A stretch of DNA of 64,000 nucleotides from Lepidostoma basale (GCA_022606425.2 JAHDVF020000897.1:1395711-1459710), one strand, 5' to 3'; shown: positions 21,698 to 32,690, numbered from the stretch's first letter. Program-made: numbers and translations. Notes: generated from the letters alone by a model not told the origin.

Positions 21698-22421
21698 TTT
21701 ATTTTATTTTATTTATACACAATACACAAATGAGACAGAACAAACTAAAAACATTTAGCCGACTCATTTGGACACAAAACGGTGTTACAAATATAAGATA
21801 AAACACCATGAAACCAGAAAATCATACATATCAGAAGGAACCCAAATATGTCGACGTCGCGTCAGTGAGGCAGTACTATATTTTTTAAGAACACTGCCTC
21901 GCTGACACTGAAAATGTTCAAATCCGAGACAATTAGATTCAACGTCCGAATTGCTCTTCCTACGGCATCACCAAAGGCAGGTTGGTTCTGCGTGATGGAG
22001 CAAAGAACAATTGATGTCGGCGCTGTCGCAGGTAACTATCAGGAACAAAAAGATCTACTTGGTCCAGAACATAGGGGTTCTCAATAGAGCACCGAATCAG
22101 TTTGAAAAAATGCGTTGACATTAATCCTTCCCTCCTCAGTTCGAGGGAGTTATACCTCAGCATACCAAAGAGAAATGCCGTTGGATAGAGCCAAGGATAT
22201 ACCCAGTACTCTCTCATGTAGAGGGCTCTCAAGAATTTCTTTTGAACCCTCTCCAACATGAGAGAATACTGAGCCTCATGAGGACTCCATATCACGACAC
22301 CTCCTTCGAGTCTGCTTCTAACTTCTGCTTTCTTGAGATAACGATTCGGTGAGATTCGAGGCTATTTTTATAGTGACGTGTCGGTATCGGCTGGTGACTG
22401 TCCAGTGTAAATGGACCTTTA
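21698..22421 (-). pseudogene. LINE-K (R1/jockey-like) C-terminus and 3' end
   Basis: Reverse-strand ORF 22295-21960 reads WSPHEAQYSLMLERVQKKFL, WLYPTAFLFGMLRYNSL, LDQVDLFVPDSYL and SRRTNLPLV. This is the cysteine-poor post-RT region of R1/jockey-like LINEs, close to LINE-J but with a different 3' UTR. The A-rich tail (aaaataaaataaaatc on the complement) is at 21698-21715. Bases 22330-22421 do not match the LINE-J protein and may be 5' flank. Confidence 0.75.
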
Positions 22422-22811
22422 GGGAGTCTTAGAAGCGTTTTTTTCTGGCCTTCGTATGAACGTTTTACTTGGATCAGATGAGAGAATAGTATTCCTTTGT
22501 ACTGTCTTGTAAACGACACTTAAGTGTCTTAAGTTCGTTGTTGTCATAGACGCAAAATATACATAATTAAGATATCTTATCAAAGAATTTTAGCAGCGTA
22601 CTTGGTGGTTTTGCAGCAGTCTATCACGTGACACGTCTACATTTGTCTAACGAATGCGGGGTTGTGGCGGGAGGGGGAGACACGGTAGGAACTTTCAGGC
22701 CGAAGCACGTGATTATGTTCACAATGCAGCCCGGGTAGGTACTTACACATTTTAAATCACGATTGCGCGGAATTTATTAACCTGCTGTTTCCTACCCAAG
22801 TTGGCACCATA
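22422..22811. other. right copy of 58-bp repeat, then unassigned DNA
   Basis: The repeat is at 22422-22479. The rest includes a G-rich block near 22650-22740 with no recognised motif. Confidence 0.4.
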
Positions 22812-23245
22812 CCCCGCTATAAACATTACTCACTTACTTACTTCCTATGGCCATACAACTCTTTAAGAGTTTCGCCAAGCTCCTCGATCCTGCGCCTTTT
22901 GCTCCCAGCAGTCCGATTCGCCCAATCTAGCCAGATCAGCCAGAACATTGTCCATTAGGCGCTGTCTAGGCTTTCCTAGAGGTCTTACTCCAATCGGACT
23001 AGACGCGTACAGGGTCTTGATTGCTCTGGTCTCTTCGGCTCGGCATACGTGCCCAATCCATGCTAGGCGACCGGCTCTCACGGTGCTCGTTATAAGGGGC
23101 TGCTGGGTCATCGTACGGATCTCTTGGTTGGTCCTATGCCTCCAAGTTCCCGCTGCAACATCGGATCTGAGTCCCAGGATCATTGTAAATATTCTATTTT
23201 TAAACCAGTAGATTCTTTGAGAGTCATTGTCCACGACTCAGAACC
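22812..23245 (-). pseudogene. LINE C-terminal remnant with (AAGT)n tail
   Basis: Reverse ORF reads FTMILGLRSDVAAGTWRHRT, GRLAWIGHVCRAEE and GKPRQRLMDNVLADLARLG. It ends near 22863, followed by a short tail with AAGTAAGTAAGT at 22826-22843. The GHV...GRPR-type arrangement is common to RTE-like LINEs. The only copy here. Confidence 0.65.
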
Positions 23246-23590
23246 ATATATGTCACCACTGGCTTTGCCATAGGGTCAGTAATGCAGACGTACTATGGAG
23301 AGCCAGAGCCAATAGAGAGCTGTTGTCGAGTGTGAAAATTAGAAAGGTCTCATATTTAGGTCATGTGCTAAGGGGAGAAAAATATCATCTCTTTCGACTG
23401 ATATTAATGGGTTATGTGTAGGGGCGTCGGGGAGTTGGTAGAAGGCAGCTGTCCTGGCTGCAGAACATCAAAGCGTGGACGGGAATAACAAAAGTTCAGA
23501 ACCTGTTCCAAGTGACGCAGGATAGAGATACTTTGCTGTAGTGATCCTCAATGTTGAGGGGACCTGATACGGCACCGAAAGAAGAAGAAT
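23240..23590 (+). repeat. LINE-D 3' end fragment
   Basis: Frames give RANRELLSSVKIRKVSYLGH then VLRGEKYHLFRLILMG. It ends with tgaggggacctgatacggca and a GAAAGAAGAAGAA tail. Confidence 0.75.
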
Positions 23591-23594
23591 TGTA

Positions 23595-23938
23595 TGTATT
23601 AAGAAATATGAATATATTTTGAAACGAATAAATTACACGTATTTCTTCAAATAAGCGTTATATGTCATGCTCTTGGGGGTTAGCAGATAAAAGAAGTTTG
23701 AATAACCCTGCCGCAGACTGATAAATCAAAATTGAAAAACATTGTTAAATGACCTCTTTGCACTTTGTTCCGTAATAATAGGAAGTTCGCGTGTCTCGCT
23801 CGTCATCTGTCATGCCCCATACTCCACACTACATACCCTTCATACTTCATACGCTGGACTAGGGCTGTCGGAAAGATTTGTCGTATTTAACATTTCACCG
23901 AATGACACTACAAAAAAAAAACAGAAAATCAAGTACTA
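23595..23938. other. unassigned DNA
   Basis: No repeat partner or coding signal identified. Confidence 0.35.
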
Positions 23939-23939
23939 A

Positions 23940-24440
23940 CTAACTTACTAATCATCACGCCATGTGGTCAGCGTAGCTTAAATGTGGTCTGGGTCCCCCT
24001 TGATTGCAAATATACATATATTTTTACTATTATTATTTTTTAACGTAAGTCCCGCATGGACGGGGGACGAGCCTAGGGAGTGCACGAGTGAAGCTGACGA
24101 AAGGCGAGCGGTAGGTAGAAAGGATAGACCGCCATACAGTCCTTTCCTGACATACCTCTAGAATTCTTCTACATTCTTACCTCGTAACATGCACGCTCGA
24201 TTTTTCCGACTTCGAATGTGGCTTGTCTCCATCCACTGCTGGACGTAAGCCTCTCCACCTTCACGCCATCTCTCTCGGTCTCTCGCCAGTGTTCTTCAGG
24301 CCCTTCCCGCCGTCCGCACAATCTCATCGCTCCACCTGGTAGGGTGTCTCCCGACATTTCTTCGGCCTAACCTTGGCTTCCATTTAGTAACCCTCTGGCT
24401 CCATCTTCCATCATCCCGTCGACACATATGACCAGCCCAC
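23940..24440 (-). repeat. RTE-A 3' end joined to RTE-B C-terminus
   Basis: Left part (23940-24215) is a decayed RTE-A end with catcacgcc and CMLR-region DNA. Right part (24216-24440) reads QWAGHMCRRDDGRWSQRV, GRHPTRWSDEI and GGEAYVQQWMET, an RTE-B variant. Two insertions have been fused or nested. Confidence 0.65.
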
Positions 24441-24880
24441 TGACACTAATTAAAATTTGTTTTAATTAGTGGCAGTTCAATTTATTTTAACACTATTTAA
24501 AACTAATTTATTATTTTTAAAAAGTATACTACATTCAATCTGCCCTTTTATAATATATCCGAAGTTTCATGTTTTTTGTAATCCAAAGAATTTTACGTTT
24601 TTCCATTTTTCCATTTCCGGATTTGCAACCCCTCGGCAAGGCTCGTATGACTAGCACCCCTGGTTGTGCGAAATACTTCCCTGCAGAAAAGCAGATATAA
24701 ATCTAATCGTGATAAGTGACGTTACTTTCAAACAAACTGACATATTGACACCCCATTACGGCATAACATCCCCTTAGACTACCCCCACACATAACCTGGA
24801 TCTAAAGTGTATAATATATTTCATTAATATATAATAATAAACACTCATGCGACATGTAAGTACAAAAAAACCTAACCAAC
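24440..24880. other. unassigned AT-rich DNA
   Basis: Nothing recognised. Confidence 0.35.
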
Positions 24881-24975
24881 CATCACGTCGTATTGCCGAA
24901 GGGGTACACAGAAAGAATGGACCGCCACACTATTCTTTTCTGACATACTTCTCGCTTCCTCAACATTTATAAAGG
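24880..24975 (-). repeat. RTE-A 3' end scrap
   Basis: aaccaaccatcacgtcgtat, ggggtacacagaaagaatgg: the last codons and short tail. Cut by the mariner-derived MITE at 24976. Confidence 0.65.
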
Positions 24976-25414
24976 GTGTTTTTTTTAGAGGTTTGGTTTT
25001 TAAACTGGCGACATTGTTTCTACAGACTGTCAATTTGACAATTGATATTTGATTTGTAATAAATATGTTTTGACATTTTACCATAAATAGACTGATGTCA
25101 GAACAGCGCTTGCAAATTGTGCAAATTTAATTTGAAAATCGTGGTTCGGTTCGCCAAACTTATCGTGTACTACGTCCATTTTATCGTCCATCCGAGCAAG
25201 TTATTCGGAAGACCATGGATCTCTTTCGCACCACGTACACTCTAGTGGATAATACGCATACACAAAGACGACAATTGTTGAAAATTGGATTTCACGATTG
25301 CGCTTCATTTGAGCTAGCCGTGGAGCTTATATGCCCGAAATCATATTTAAACAATAATGGCATGAAATTATCTATTAAATAAAGCCAAGACATTATTTTA
25401 ATGTGTTTTTTTTT

Positions 25415-25415
<1 letters not shown>
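24976..25415 (+). mobile_element. mariner-derived MITE, 3' truncated
   Basis: Starts gggtgttttttttagagg after ttataaa. It encodes MSEQRLQIVQI-like, then RQTYRVLRPFYR and ATIRKTMD-like blocks, i.e. the first helix-turn-helix of a mariner-type transposase. It then jumps to a C-terminal CPKSYLNNNG-like string. A second copy is at 35692-36650, and a partial copy of its right end is repeated at 25907-26005. Confidence 0.65.
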
Positions 25416-25449
<34 letters not shown>

Positions 25450-25905
25450 CACACCGTCTCCCCGATGGGGTAGGCAGAAAGAATGGACTGCCACACTTTT
25501 CTTTCCTGACATATTTCTCTCGCTTCCTCAACATTCATACATCGTGTCATGCACGCGCGTCGATTTCTCTGACTCCTCACATGGCCGACTTCAATATTTG
25601 ATTTATTTGATCGTGCCACGTTTTCCTCGGTCTTCCTCTATTTTTGGTTCCATTTACATCGTTAAAATATATATATTTTTTCATTATTTCTTCATTCATT
25701 CTTTCCATGTGTCCAAACTATCTTAATTATTTTGTTCATAGCACCATCATTCGCACCGCATTCACTTAATATATTTTCATTCGACACTCTGTCATACACA
25801 GAGTATCCACATATTCGTCTAAGAGATCTCATTTCTACTGTATTTATTCTACTTTCATCCTTATTTTGCCAGTTGCATGCTTCACTTTCACACATAAGGG
25901 TCGGT
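25416..25905 (-). pseudogene. RTE-A fragment inside the MITE
   Basis: (TAAC)7 tail at the left end, then the reverse of ETA, WHDQIN-region, HGKNE, SLRRICGYSVYDRV and WNWQNKDESR. It is 5' truncated at about 25905. The same piece of the MITE lies on both sides, so it probably inserted there. Confidence 0.8.
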
Positions 25906-25906
25906 T

Positions 25907-26005
25907 AATATTTAAACAATAATGGCATAAAATTATCGATTAAATAAAGCCAATATCATAGACATTAACATTATTTTAATGCGTTTTTTTTTCATTTTAA
26001 ACATT
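25907..26005 (+). repeat. second copy of the MITE right end
   Basis: atatttaaacaataatggca, ttaaataaagccaatatcat and the T-run repeat the sequence at 25343-25415 with small differences. Confidence 0.7.
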
Positions 26006-26500
26006 CTTTCTCGTAGTGTCCATGTCTCTGCCTACCCAATCAGTGAGACGGCGTGATGTTGACTGGATTACAATTCACACGAGTCGTATTCGAATATAAA
26101 CAGTTTGAAGCAACTTTGTATTGCTTTGAGTTTTCACAGCCGATTTTTAAACATATAAAAACACGATTGTGTTCAATGGGCGTGAGTTGATTTAGCGGAC
26201 GGAAAACATGCCATTGAAAAATCGATATACATTAACACGTGTGGAGCTTAATAGCGAGAACACAATTTTATATTTAGCACGTGCAAAACTATTGTGGATT
26301 TCATGTTCTCGAATTTTCTGTTAGTAAATTCATAGCATTTTATAAAGTAGGGAACGAAATTAAAATACCCAAATAACCGGATTCAATTTTTTTTTGTTCC
26401 CCCTTTATTATTTTTTATTTTGAGTTCTAGTGCCAACACTTATTATTATCAATAATTTGTACTCTTTCTACGTCTATGTTTTGTCTCTATTATATATTTT
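26006..26500. other. unassigned DNA with RTE-A scrap
   Basis: ctgcctacccaatcagtgag...gacggcgtgatg at 26027-26058 is a plus-strand RTE-A end. The rest was not recognised. Confidence 0.4.
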
Positions 26501-26502
26501 GT

Positions 26503-26988
26503 TTCTTACGTATGGAAGCGAAGCATCGAACTGGCAAAAGAAGGATGAAAGTATAATAATTGCAGTAGAAATGAGATCTCTTAAACGAATGTGTGGATAC
26601 TCTGTGTATGATAGAGTGTGGAATGAAAATATAAGAAGTGAATGCGGTGCGAATGATGTTGTTATGAACAAAAATATGAAAGAATCATTAAGATGGTTTG
26701 GACATAGGAAAGAATGAATGAAGAAAGAACGGTAAATAAATTATTTGTTAACAATGTCAATGGAACTAGAAATAGAGGAAGACCGAGGAAAACGTGGCAC
26801 GATCAAATAAATCAAATATTGAATGTCGGTCACGTGAGGAGTTAGAGAAATCGACGCGCGTGCATGACACGATGTATGAATGTTGAGGAAGCGAGAGCAA
26901 TATGTCAGGAAAGAAAAGTGTGGCAGTCCATTCTTTCTGCCTACCCCTTCGGAGAGACGGCGTGATGGTTAGTTAGTTTTTTTTTACT
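26503..26988 (+). pseudogene. RTE-A C-terminus and tail
   Basis: TYGSEASNWQKKDES, MRSLKRMCGYSVYDRV, ESLRWFGH, NRGRPRKTWHDQINQILNV and VWQSILSAYPFGETA-stop, then TGGTTAGTTAG. One frameshift near 26710 and a stop at 26845. TGA lies directly against the tail. Confidence 0.85.
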
Positions 26989-26991
26989 CTA

Positions 26992-27165
26992 GTCTATCTA
27001 ATAGCTAGTCTATCGCCATTTTGTTGTCACGTCAATTCTACACCAAACCAAAGACAGTGTGATAATCACATTTCTGGGAATCAAACCCGAGATCTTCTGG
27101 GTGGCAGTCGAAGCACTTACCACTCGGCCACGAAGCCCATCATTCTTGTAAGAAATTGTGAGGGT
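26992..27165 (-). repeat. tRNA-derived SINE
   Basis: On the minus strand the head reads tggccgagtggtaagtgc (A box) and ggtttgattccc (B box), at the spacing of a Ser/Leu-type tRNA. A body shared with 2857-2922 follows. The tRNA fold lacks a clean acceptor stem, so it is a SINE. Confidence 0.7.
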
Positions 27166-27469
27166 ACAAAAAAGGATTATAGTTATGCTCCCTGAATATC
27201 GTTTCTGGATCCTTTTTATTTCCAAGATGACTGCTTTGTCTGTGGAGTCTCAAATGATGGAGCAGTACTCCAAATTACTTCATACCAGAGCCAACGAATC
27301 ACCATGGTGTTAGAAAATGATCTTGCATTTCCTAAATTGCAAAGTTTTCCTGTTTATCGCACTAACTACGCTCAGAGCGCGGCAATGTATCGAATTTGTG
27401 AAAACTACAATAAACATTTTGAAGATATTGATGTTTTCCATTTGAACGAGCGAAATTAAAAAAAAAATG

Positions 27470-27625
27470 CATTTTAGAGTCGCCATCCGGTGGATGATGT
27501 CAGTGACCTTTGTTTTTTCTCTCACCGTATCGTTTCTGACTCTGTCTCTTAGGCTTATTCCTAACATGGCTCTTTCCATGGCTCTTTGTTTGGACAATGT
27601 TACAGTCGTCGTCGTCTGTTAACTT
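27470..27625 (-). repeat. RTE-B fragment
   Basis: Reverse reading QRAMERAMLGISLRDRV then KTKVTDIIHRMATLK is a second RTE-B subfamily, very like lepidopteran HmRTE-type elements as I remember them. It has no 3' end. Confidence 0.75.
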
Positions 27626-27629
27626 CTTC

Positions 27630-28082
27630 TTCTTCTTAGAAACTTAACTTCTGTTAACTGTTAACTATTATTTTATATTTGTGGTAGTATGTAATTGGCC
27701 CTACTATATTTTTCTAGGTGTTTTTCCCCCCTAATATTTGTTATTGATATTGTATTTATATATAATAAATAAATAAAAAATATATGAGATCCGACCAAAA
27801 ATAATAAAAATGGAGTGAAAATACTTGTTATTACGTGTTATTTACTCCAAATATTCGACACAAATAAGTCTCGCATCCATCAGAGCTGTCCTGGCGTCTG
27901 TCAGAGAAGGGGTGGTGTGTGGGAGAGTGAGGGTGGGGTATCAAAGAGCCCCCAAGGCCGACAGTCCATCAGACGAGATCTGTCGAATCCCCCGACATTC
28001 TGATAGAGTTCATTTGCATTCTTACTCCTGAAACCAGACCCGGATCAAGCGAGAGCGGGCCCTGTAGCAAATGTTTAATAAA
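27630..28082. other. unassigned DNA with a GC-rich island
   Basis: 27870-28010 is distinctly GC-rich and open in two plus frames (SVREGVVCGRVRVGYQ in one). No family or splice pair was recognised. Confidence 0.35.
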
Positions 28083-28860
28083 CGGACCTGGATTTTGTAT
28101 GAAACTAACTAACTCCTCGAAGGGGTAGGTAGAAAGAATGGACTTTTACACTTTACTTTCCTGACATATTTCTCTCGCTTCCTCGACATTCATACAGCGA
28201 GTCATACACGCACGTCGGTTCTTCCGGCTTCTAACATGACCAACCTTTAAAATTTGATTAATTTGGTCATGCCATGTTTTCCACGGTTTACCTCGACTCC
28301 GTACTCCATTTACATTGTTAACGTATAATTTTTTAACCATTCTTTCTTCACCCATGCCCTCCATATGTCCGAACCAACGAAGCGATCCTTTCATAATTTT
28401 GTTCAAAAAACCTCCTTTCGCTCTACGTTACTTTCTAATATCAGTATTTGAGATTCTGTCGTACGTCGTCTGTCGTTCTACCACACATACGTCTTAGGGA
28501 CCTCATCTCTACCGCATCTTTCGACATTTAATATTTGATTTATTTGATCGTGCCACGTTTTCCTCAATCTTTCTCTATTTCTAGTATCATTTACATCGTC
28601 AAAATATATTTTTTTTACCATCCTTTCTTCATTCATTCTTTCCATATGTCCAAACCATCTTAATGATGCTTTCATTATTTTGTTCATAACACCATCATTC
28701 GCACCGCATGTGAAGTGATTATTATATTTTCATTAGACACTCTATCATACACAGAATATTCTCACATTCGTCTAAGAGATCTCATTTCTACTGCATTTAT
28801 TTTACTTTCATCCTTCTTTTGCAAGTTCCATTCTTCACTTCCATACACGAGAGTCTAAAG
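28083..28860 (-). pseudogene. chimeric RTE-A pair
   Basis: 28083-28520 is an RTE-A2-type end (IKGSLRWFGHMEGM, VNGVRSRGKPWKTWHDQIN). At about 28525 it joins, in mid-ORF and in the same orientation, another RTE-A copy (28530-28860; LRWFGHMERMNEERMV, WHDQINQILNV). The outer copy has lost its own 3' end. Confidence 0.75.
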
Positions 28861-28861
28861 G

Positions 28862-29195
28862 CGCGGGGTCTCCAGAAACGCAGGGCCCGTAGCACTCGCC
28901 TAATTCTGCTATATGGCTAATCCGGCACTGTCTGAAATCAGGTTGCTCGAGAACAATCGATTTTTAGAAGTAAAAGTAAAAACGGAGTAATTTAAATATC
29001 CGACCCGATGGTTCAAAGTGTTTTTTTTACACGTTTCTAAAAAATACAACAGTTTTTTTCAAATCAATTAAAGTTAAATAGTTTTTTTTATGCAGAATAG
29101 AAGTTGTTCGAGCTGCATTTAATAAAACAAGAACCTTCTTTTGAAACGATAATCATAACTTGAAGCTCCGACAAAGAATGATTAAATGTTATATA
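28862..29195. other. unassigned DNA
   Basis: AT-rich, nothing recognised. Confidence 0.35.
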
Positions 29196-30761
29196 CGAGG
29201 TGTGGCAATTGAATTCCGAGAATTTAGTTGCTGCGTGTGAACCGGCAATACAGCATGACTGACGCGCATGCGCCTGGTTAGATAGATCCTTCCACTTAGT
29301 AGCAGTGAAAATTTCATGGTAATCGGGTGTCTGGTTCGTTTTTTACGTGTGTTTTTCGGACACAAGTTTTTTAACTCGGTCGCAGAAATGACTAACTTAG
29401 TTTTCAAGTAACGTGTTGTCATAAGTCCTGTAAACACCTTGACAGGTCATAAGTCCTTTTGCGTCTTTGTCTCTATTGAGATACAATTAAATTTGAATTG
29501 ACCACCCTTTGGTGAAAATCCAGAATTTCGTATACAAGTATAAGTATTCATTCACAAAAATATTTGTAATTATTCTGGTCAACTATTTGGCAATTAAAAT
29601 GGAATAATACTCCTGGCGACTTCTAAACAATGCGTTTATGGGCTACAGCCTTCGCATTGTGTTAATAAGGTAGTTTGCTAAATGCTGAAAATCATTCTCC
29701 ATAGATGGCGTTAGTGGGTCGGTTGTATAAGTTAATCTTGAATAGATTCATAAGTGCAACCAAATCTACATAGATGGATAATTGAAACTGACACGTGAAG
29801 ATGGGTATGGAGTTTGAAGTATATATACATCTTCCAAAAAAATTTGTCATGCATGATCATAACAAGGGTGGAATGGGGAATGTTGTAATTACATAAAGCG
29901 TGCGCTTAACCCAACCAATGACAGGTCATAAGTCCTATAAACACCTTGATCATCCATATTCAGTTTGCGTCTTCGTCTCTATTGAGATACAATTAAATTT
30001 GAATTGACCACCCTTTGGTGAAAATCCAGAATTTCGTATACAAGTATAAGTATACATTCACAAAAATAACGTGTTGTGATCAGATTTTTGGGCGTAACTG
30101 GTATAAAACCTGCAGAAATCCTACTAAAATTACGGCAGGTGTATGAAGATGAGTGTTTGTAGACACAAAAACAAAGCCTACCGTGGGTGGAAGATGGTGG
30201 GGAGCGCCCAACGAAAGCAAGGATGTCAAAATCATGGCTGAAGGCTATGCTGATCATTTTCTTCGATATTCATGGCATTATTTACCGTTAATACGTTCCT
30301 GGGGGCCAGACAGTGCCTGGAAAGTTCTATGTTGAAGTTTTGGAGCGGCTGCAACAGCGTATTTTCCATAAACGCCCCGAATGGTTGGCTCATAACGCGC
30401 CGGCTCATTCTTTTTTGATTTTGAGGGAATATTTGGCGAAAAAAAGTATCCCAACGTTACCCCATCCACCCTACAGCCCCGACTTGGCCTTCTGTGACTT
30501 TTTCTTGTTCTTAAAATGAAGAGTCACCTCAAAAGAACCCTTCATGGCAGTGTAGAGGCCGTCCAGGAGGATGCGACCGTCGTCTTGAAAGGCCTAACTT
30601 TAGAGGACTATCAAGGCTGCTTCCAAACATGAAAGAAACGTTGGAAACGTTGATCTGGGTTAGGTTAGGATGACTGTGAAGGACGTTAAAAAATTTTGGT
30701 TGCTAACTTTATTTGCCTGTGTTTTATTTACAAATTCTCGGAATTTCATTACCACACCTCG
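29196..30761 (+). mobile_element. mariner element with both TIRs, interrupted by S repeat
   Basis: TIRs: left cgaggtgtggcaattgaatt, right end complement cgaggtgtggtaatgaaatt. TA flanks at 29194-29195 and 30762-30763. The transposase is the same family as 1490-2265: GVKPAEILLKLRQVY, HGIIYR, GGQTVPGKFYVEVLERLQQR, HNAPAHSFLILREYL, HPPYSPDLAFCDFF and KSHLKRTLHGSVEAV. Frameshifts, an internal deletion and a 648-bp insertion (29419-30066) inactivate it. Confidence 0.9.
29419..30066 (+). repeat. S repeat, 1.3 tandem units with 10-bp target duplication
   Basis: Sits inside the mariner copy between TAACGTGTTG at 29409-29418 and 30067-30076. Its second 507 bases are one S unit. The first 140 repeat the last part of that unit (ctctattgagatacaatt, accaccctttggtgaaaatc, cattcacaaaaa), so a stretch of tandem array was inserted. 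Confidence 0.85.
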
Positions 30762-30764
30762 TAT

Positions 30765-30830
30765 GGTCTGTTCTATAATACTATATGGCTGCGAAACCTG
30801 GACTCTGAAAGAGTTATGCTGCCGCATCCT
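30765..30830 (+). repeat. LINE scrap
   Basis: ILYGCETWTLKE, the conserved block after the RT domain of LINE-E-type elements; nothing else remains. Confidence 0.5.
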
Positions 30831-30934
30831 GTATTTTTCTATTGTTATCATTTTAACACATAGGAAGGAAGATAACCAATACATTGTTCTAAACAGTGAA
30901 TTAAAGAATTGTGACGAAACAAAGTTTGCATATA

Positions 30935-31095
30935 ACTAACTAACTAACTAACTAAACATCACGCCGCCTCCCCGAAAGGGTAGGGCGAAAGAATGGACTG
31001 TCACACTTTTACTGATGCGACACTCCATCCTTCTCTTTTCGCGCCCTCTTTGCGAACCTCATCGCCACCAATAGGCATCTCCCACGCACACTTCG
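30935..31095 (-). repeat. RTE-A subfamily 3' end
   Basis: (TAAC)n tail, gccgcctccccgaaaggg, then the gatgcgacactccatcc to caccaataggcatctccc block shared with 6821-6975 and 43437-43935. Confidence 0.65.
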
Positions 31096-31653
31096 ATATA
31101 ACATATAACATAGTTTGCATATAACATATTGTAATTTGAAACATTCATCGTAAATGCTATGAATACTTCACGAATGAAGTTAGCAGTTTCACAGATAATG
31201 CATATTTGGCAAATAACCTCTTGCAGTGATCTGTTGGCCAGTTCAGCTCGCATGCAAACTGCTATTTGATTACCCGGTCAGTTCAACTATTCCCATTCAT
31301 AGAGCACACACAATTATAAGTTTGGGAGAACACACAAATAGTTGGCGTCCATTTTGAATAGCGGCCATTTTGAATGGCTACTCTTGTATTCATATAATAT
31401 TTCGAACAGTTTCCAGTTTAGTTTAGCACTTCCTGTATGGATTGTTTGTCCTTTCTTTATGGGTATGAATTCAAACATTATGAAAACACACAGCTAGAGA
31501 TTTAGATGACTTTTTTTATAATTATTTTAGGGTATCATACAGTGATTGTTATAATAATACACATACAAATGAACAAAACACGTAGTTAAATAAAGACATA
31601 GAAGGTTACCCGCCGTTTACCCGAAGCTGTTTTAGGACGCAGCGGCATGAGCT
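31096..31653. other. unassigned DNA
   Basis: No element recognised. A short direct repetition (ccattttgaatagcggccat) is at 31345-31375. Confidence 0.35.
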
Positions 31654-32447
31654 GTGAAATTAAAAATAACTTTGTTTAATCCACTTATTATTAAAAAATA
31701 TATACATATTAAAATAATAATATAAAAACGCATTAAAAATTCGATACAATAATTCAATTTAAAAATTAACCTAGGCTATTTGTTATAAGTACTGATAATT
31801 ATATTTTAACAGTAAGAACTAATAAATAATATTGGAAAATATGCCTCAACAAAATGTCGTAAGGCCCCATGTTGCATTTACAACAGCAACACTACTATCA
31901 AGTCCAACTCTCTAGCGTCCACGAGAGGTCTTTTAAAGACCCCGCGAACCCCGGGCAATGTGGCACATATTACTTAGTGCCATAGCAGATAGAGAGAGGA
32001 CGAATGGCGAGCTTCCAGCGCCATAAAACTGGATACACCCAGCTAAGGGAAGGTAACCCCGACAGAAAATCCTCCAGAGAAGGCAAGGGGATACCACTCT
32101 GGATATTTTTCCCCAGGTCATCACCATGAGGCCTACTCAAGGGTGATAGTCAACGTTAGGGTGACCTGACAAGACACAGAAAGAAGAAGAAGAAATAATA
32201 ATAATACATCATGATAAAATAAAAAAAAAAATTAAAAAAAATATGTATATAAAAAAATATATAAAAATGTAACACTTCCTCGTCGCATCAAACCAGTATT
32301 TTACACACAAAACAACCTTGGCCAACTCCTTTTAAATTCTAAACAAAAACAGATATTTTGGTGTATATAAAAATAAATGAAAAAATTGTGATGCTTTTTA
32401 CATAGGTAAATAATTAGTGGATTAAACAAAGTTATTTTTAATTTCCT
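31654..32447. mobile_element. inverted-repeat element enclosing another repeat
   Basis: Left end ttaaaaataactttgtttaa + tccac (31660-31685) is matched in inverted orientation by gtggattaaacaaagttatt + tttaa (32413-32437). The same arm flanks the ribozyme palindrome at 57663-57877. The interior is A-rich and includes the repeat at 31855-32195. No transposase. Confidence 0.6.
31855..32195. repeat. repeat shared with 63688-64000
   Basis: Nearly identical to the last 313 bases of the window (caaaatgtcgtaaggcccca, ccaactctctagcgtccacg, ggtaaccccgacagaaaatc). The end gtgatagtcaacgttagggt...gacctgac plus AAGAAGAAG resembles LINE-D 3' ends, so it may be a LINE-D relative. A 64-codon minus-strand frame is kept in both copies. 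Confidence 0.8.
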
Positions 32448-32479
32448 AAGTATATAAAAATGTAATCATTCTTCTTTAA

Positions 32480-32690
32480 TCTATTCGTTCCATATGTTCA
32501 AACCATCGCAGGAATCCATTTTTAATTGTGATGCAATCGTCTGCCTTACATTTCTTCCTTATTTCGTCGTTCGCTATTCCATTAGGCATATGTCATTTTC
32601 TTCTCTTCCTTCTCAGTGATTTTATTTCTAAGGCATTTATCCTACTTTCATCATATTTTAAATTCTCCCATAACCATTCTTAAACTTTAA
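32480..32690 (-). repeat. decayed RTE-A fragment
   Basis: Reverse reading gives DESRINALEIKSLRRKRR, NDEIRKKCKADDCI and GFLRWFEHMERID, closest to the copy at 45061. Confidence 0.65.

Noticed and set aside
25416..25448. Telomere-like (TTAG)n repeats
   Set aside because: Insect telomeres use TTAGG. Here the unit is four bases and always sits at the end of RTE-A, so these are LINE tails.
27095..27165. Possible Ser/Leu tRNA gene on the minus strand
   Set aside because: The acceptor stem is imperfect and the same body occurs without the head at 2857-2922, so it is a SINE.
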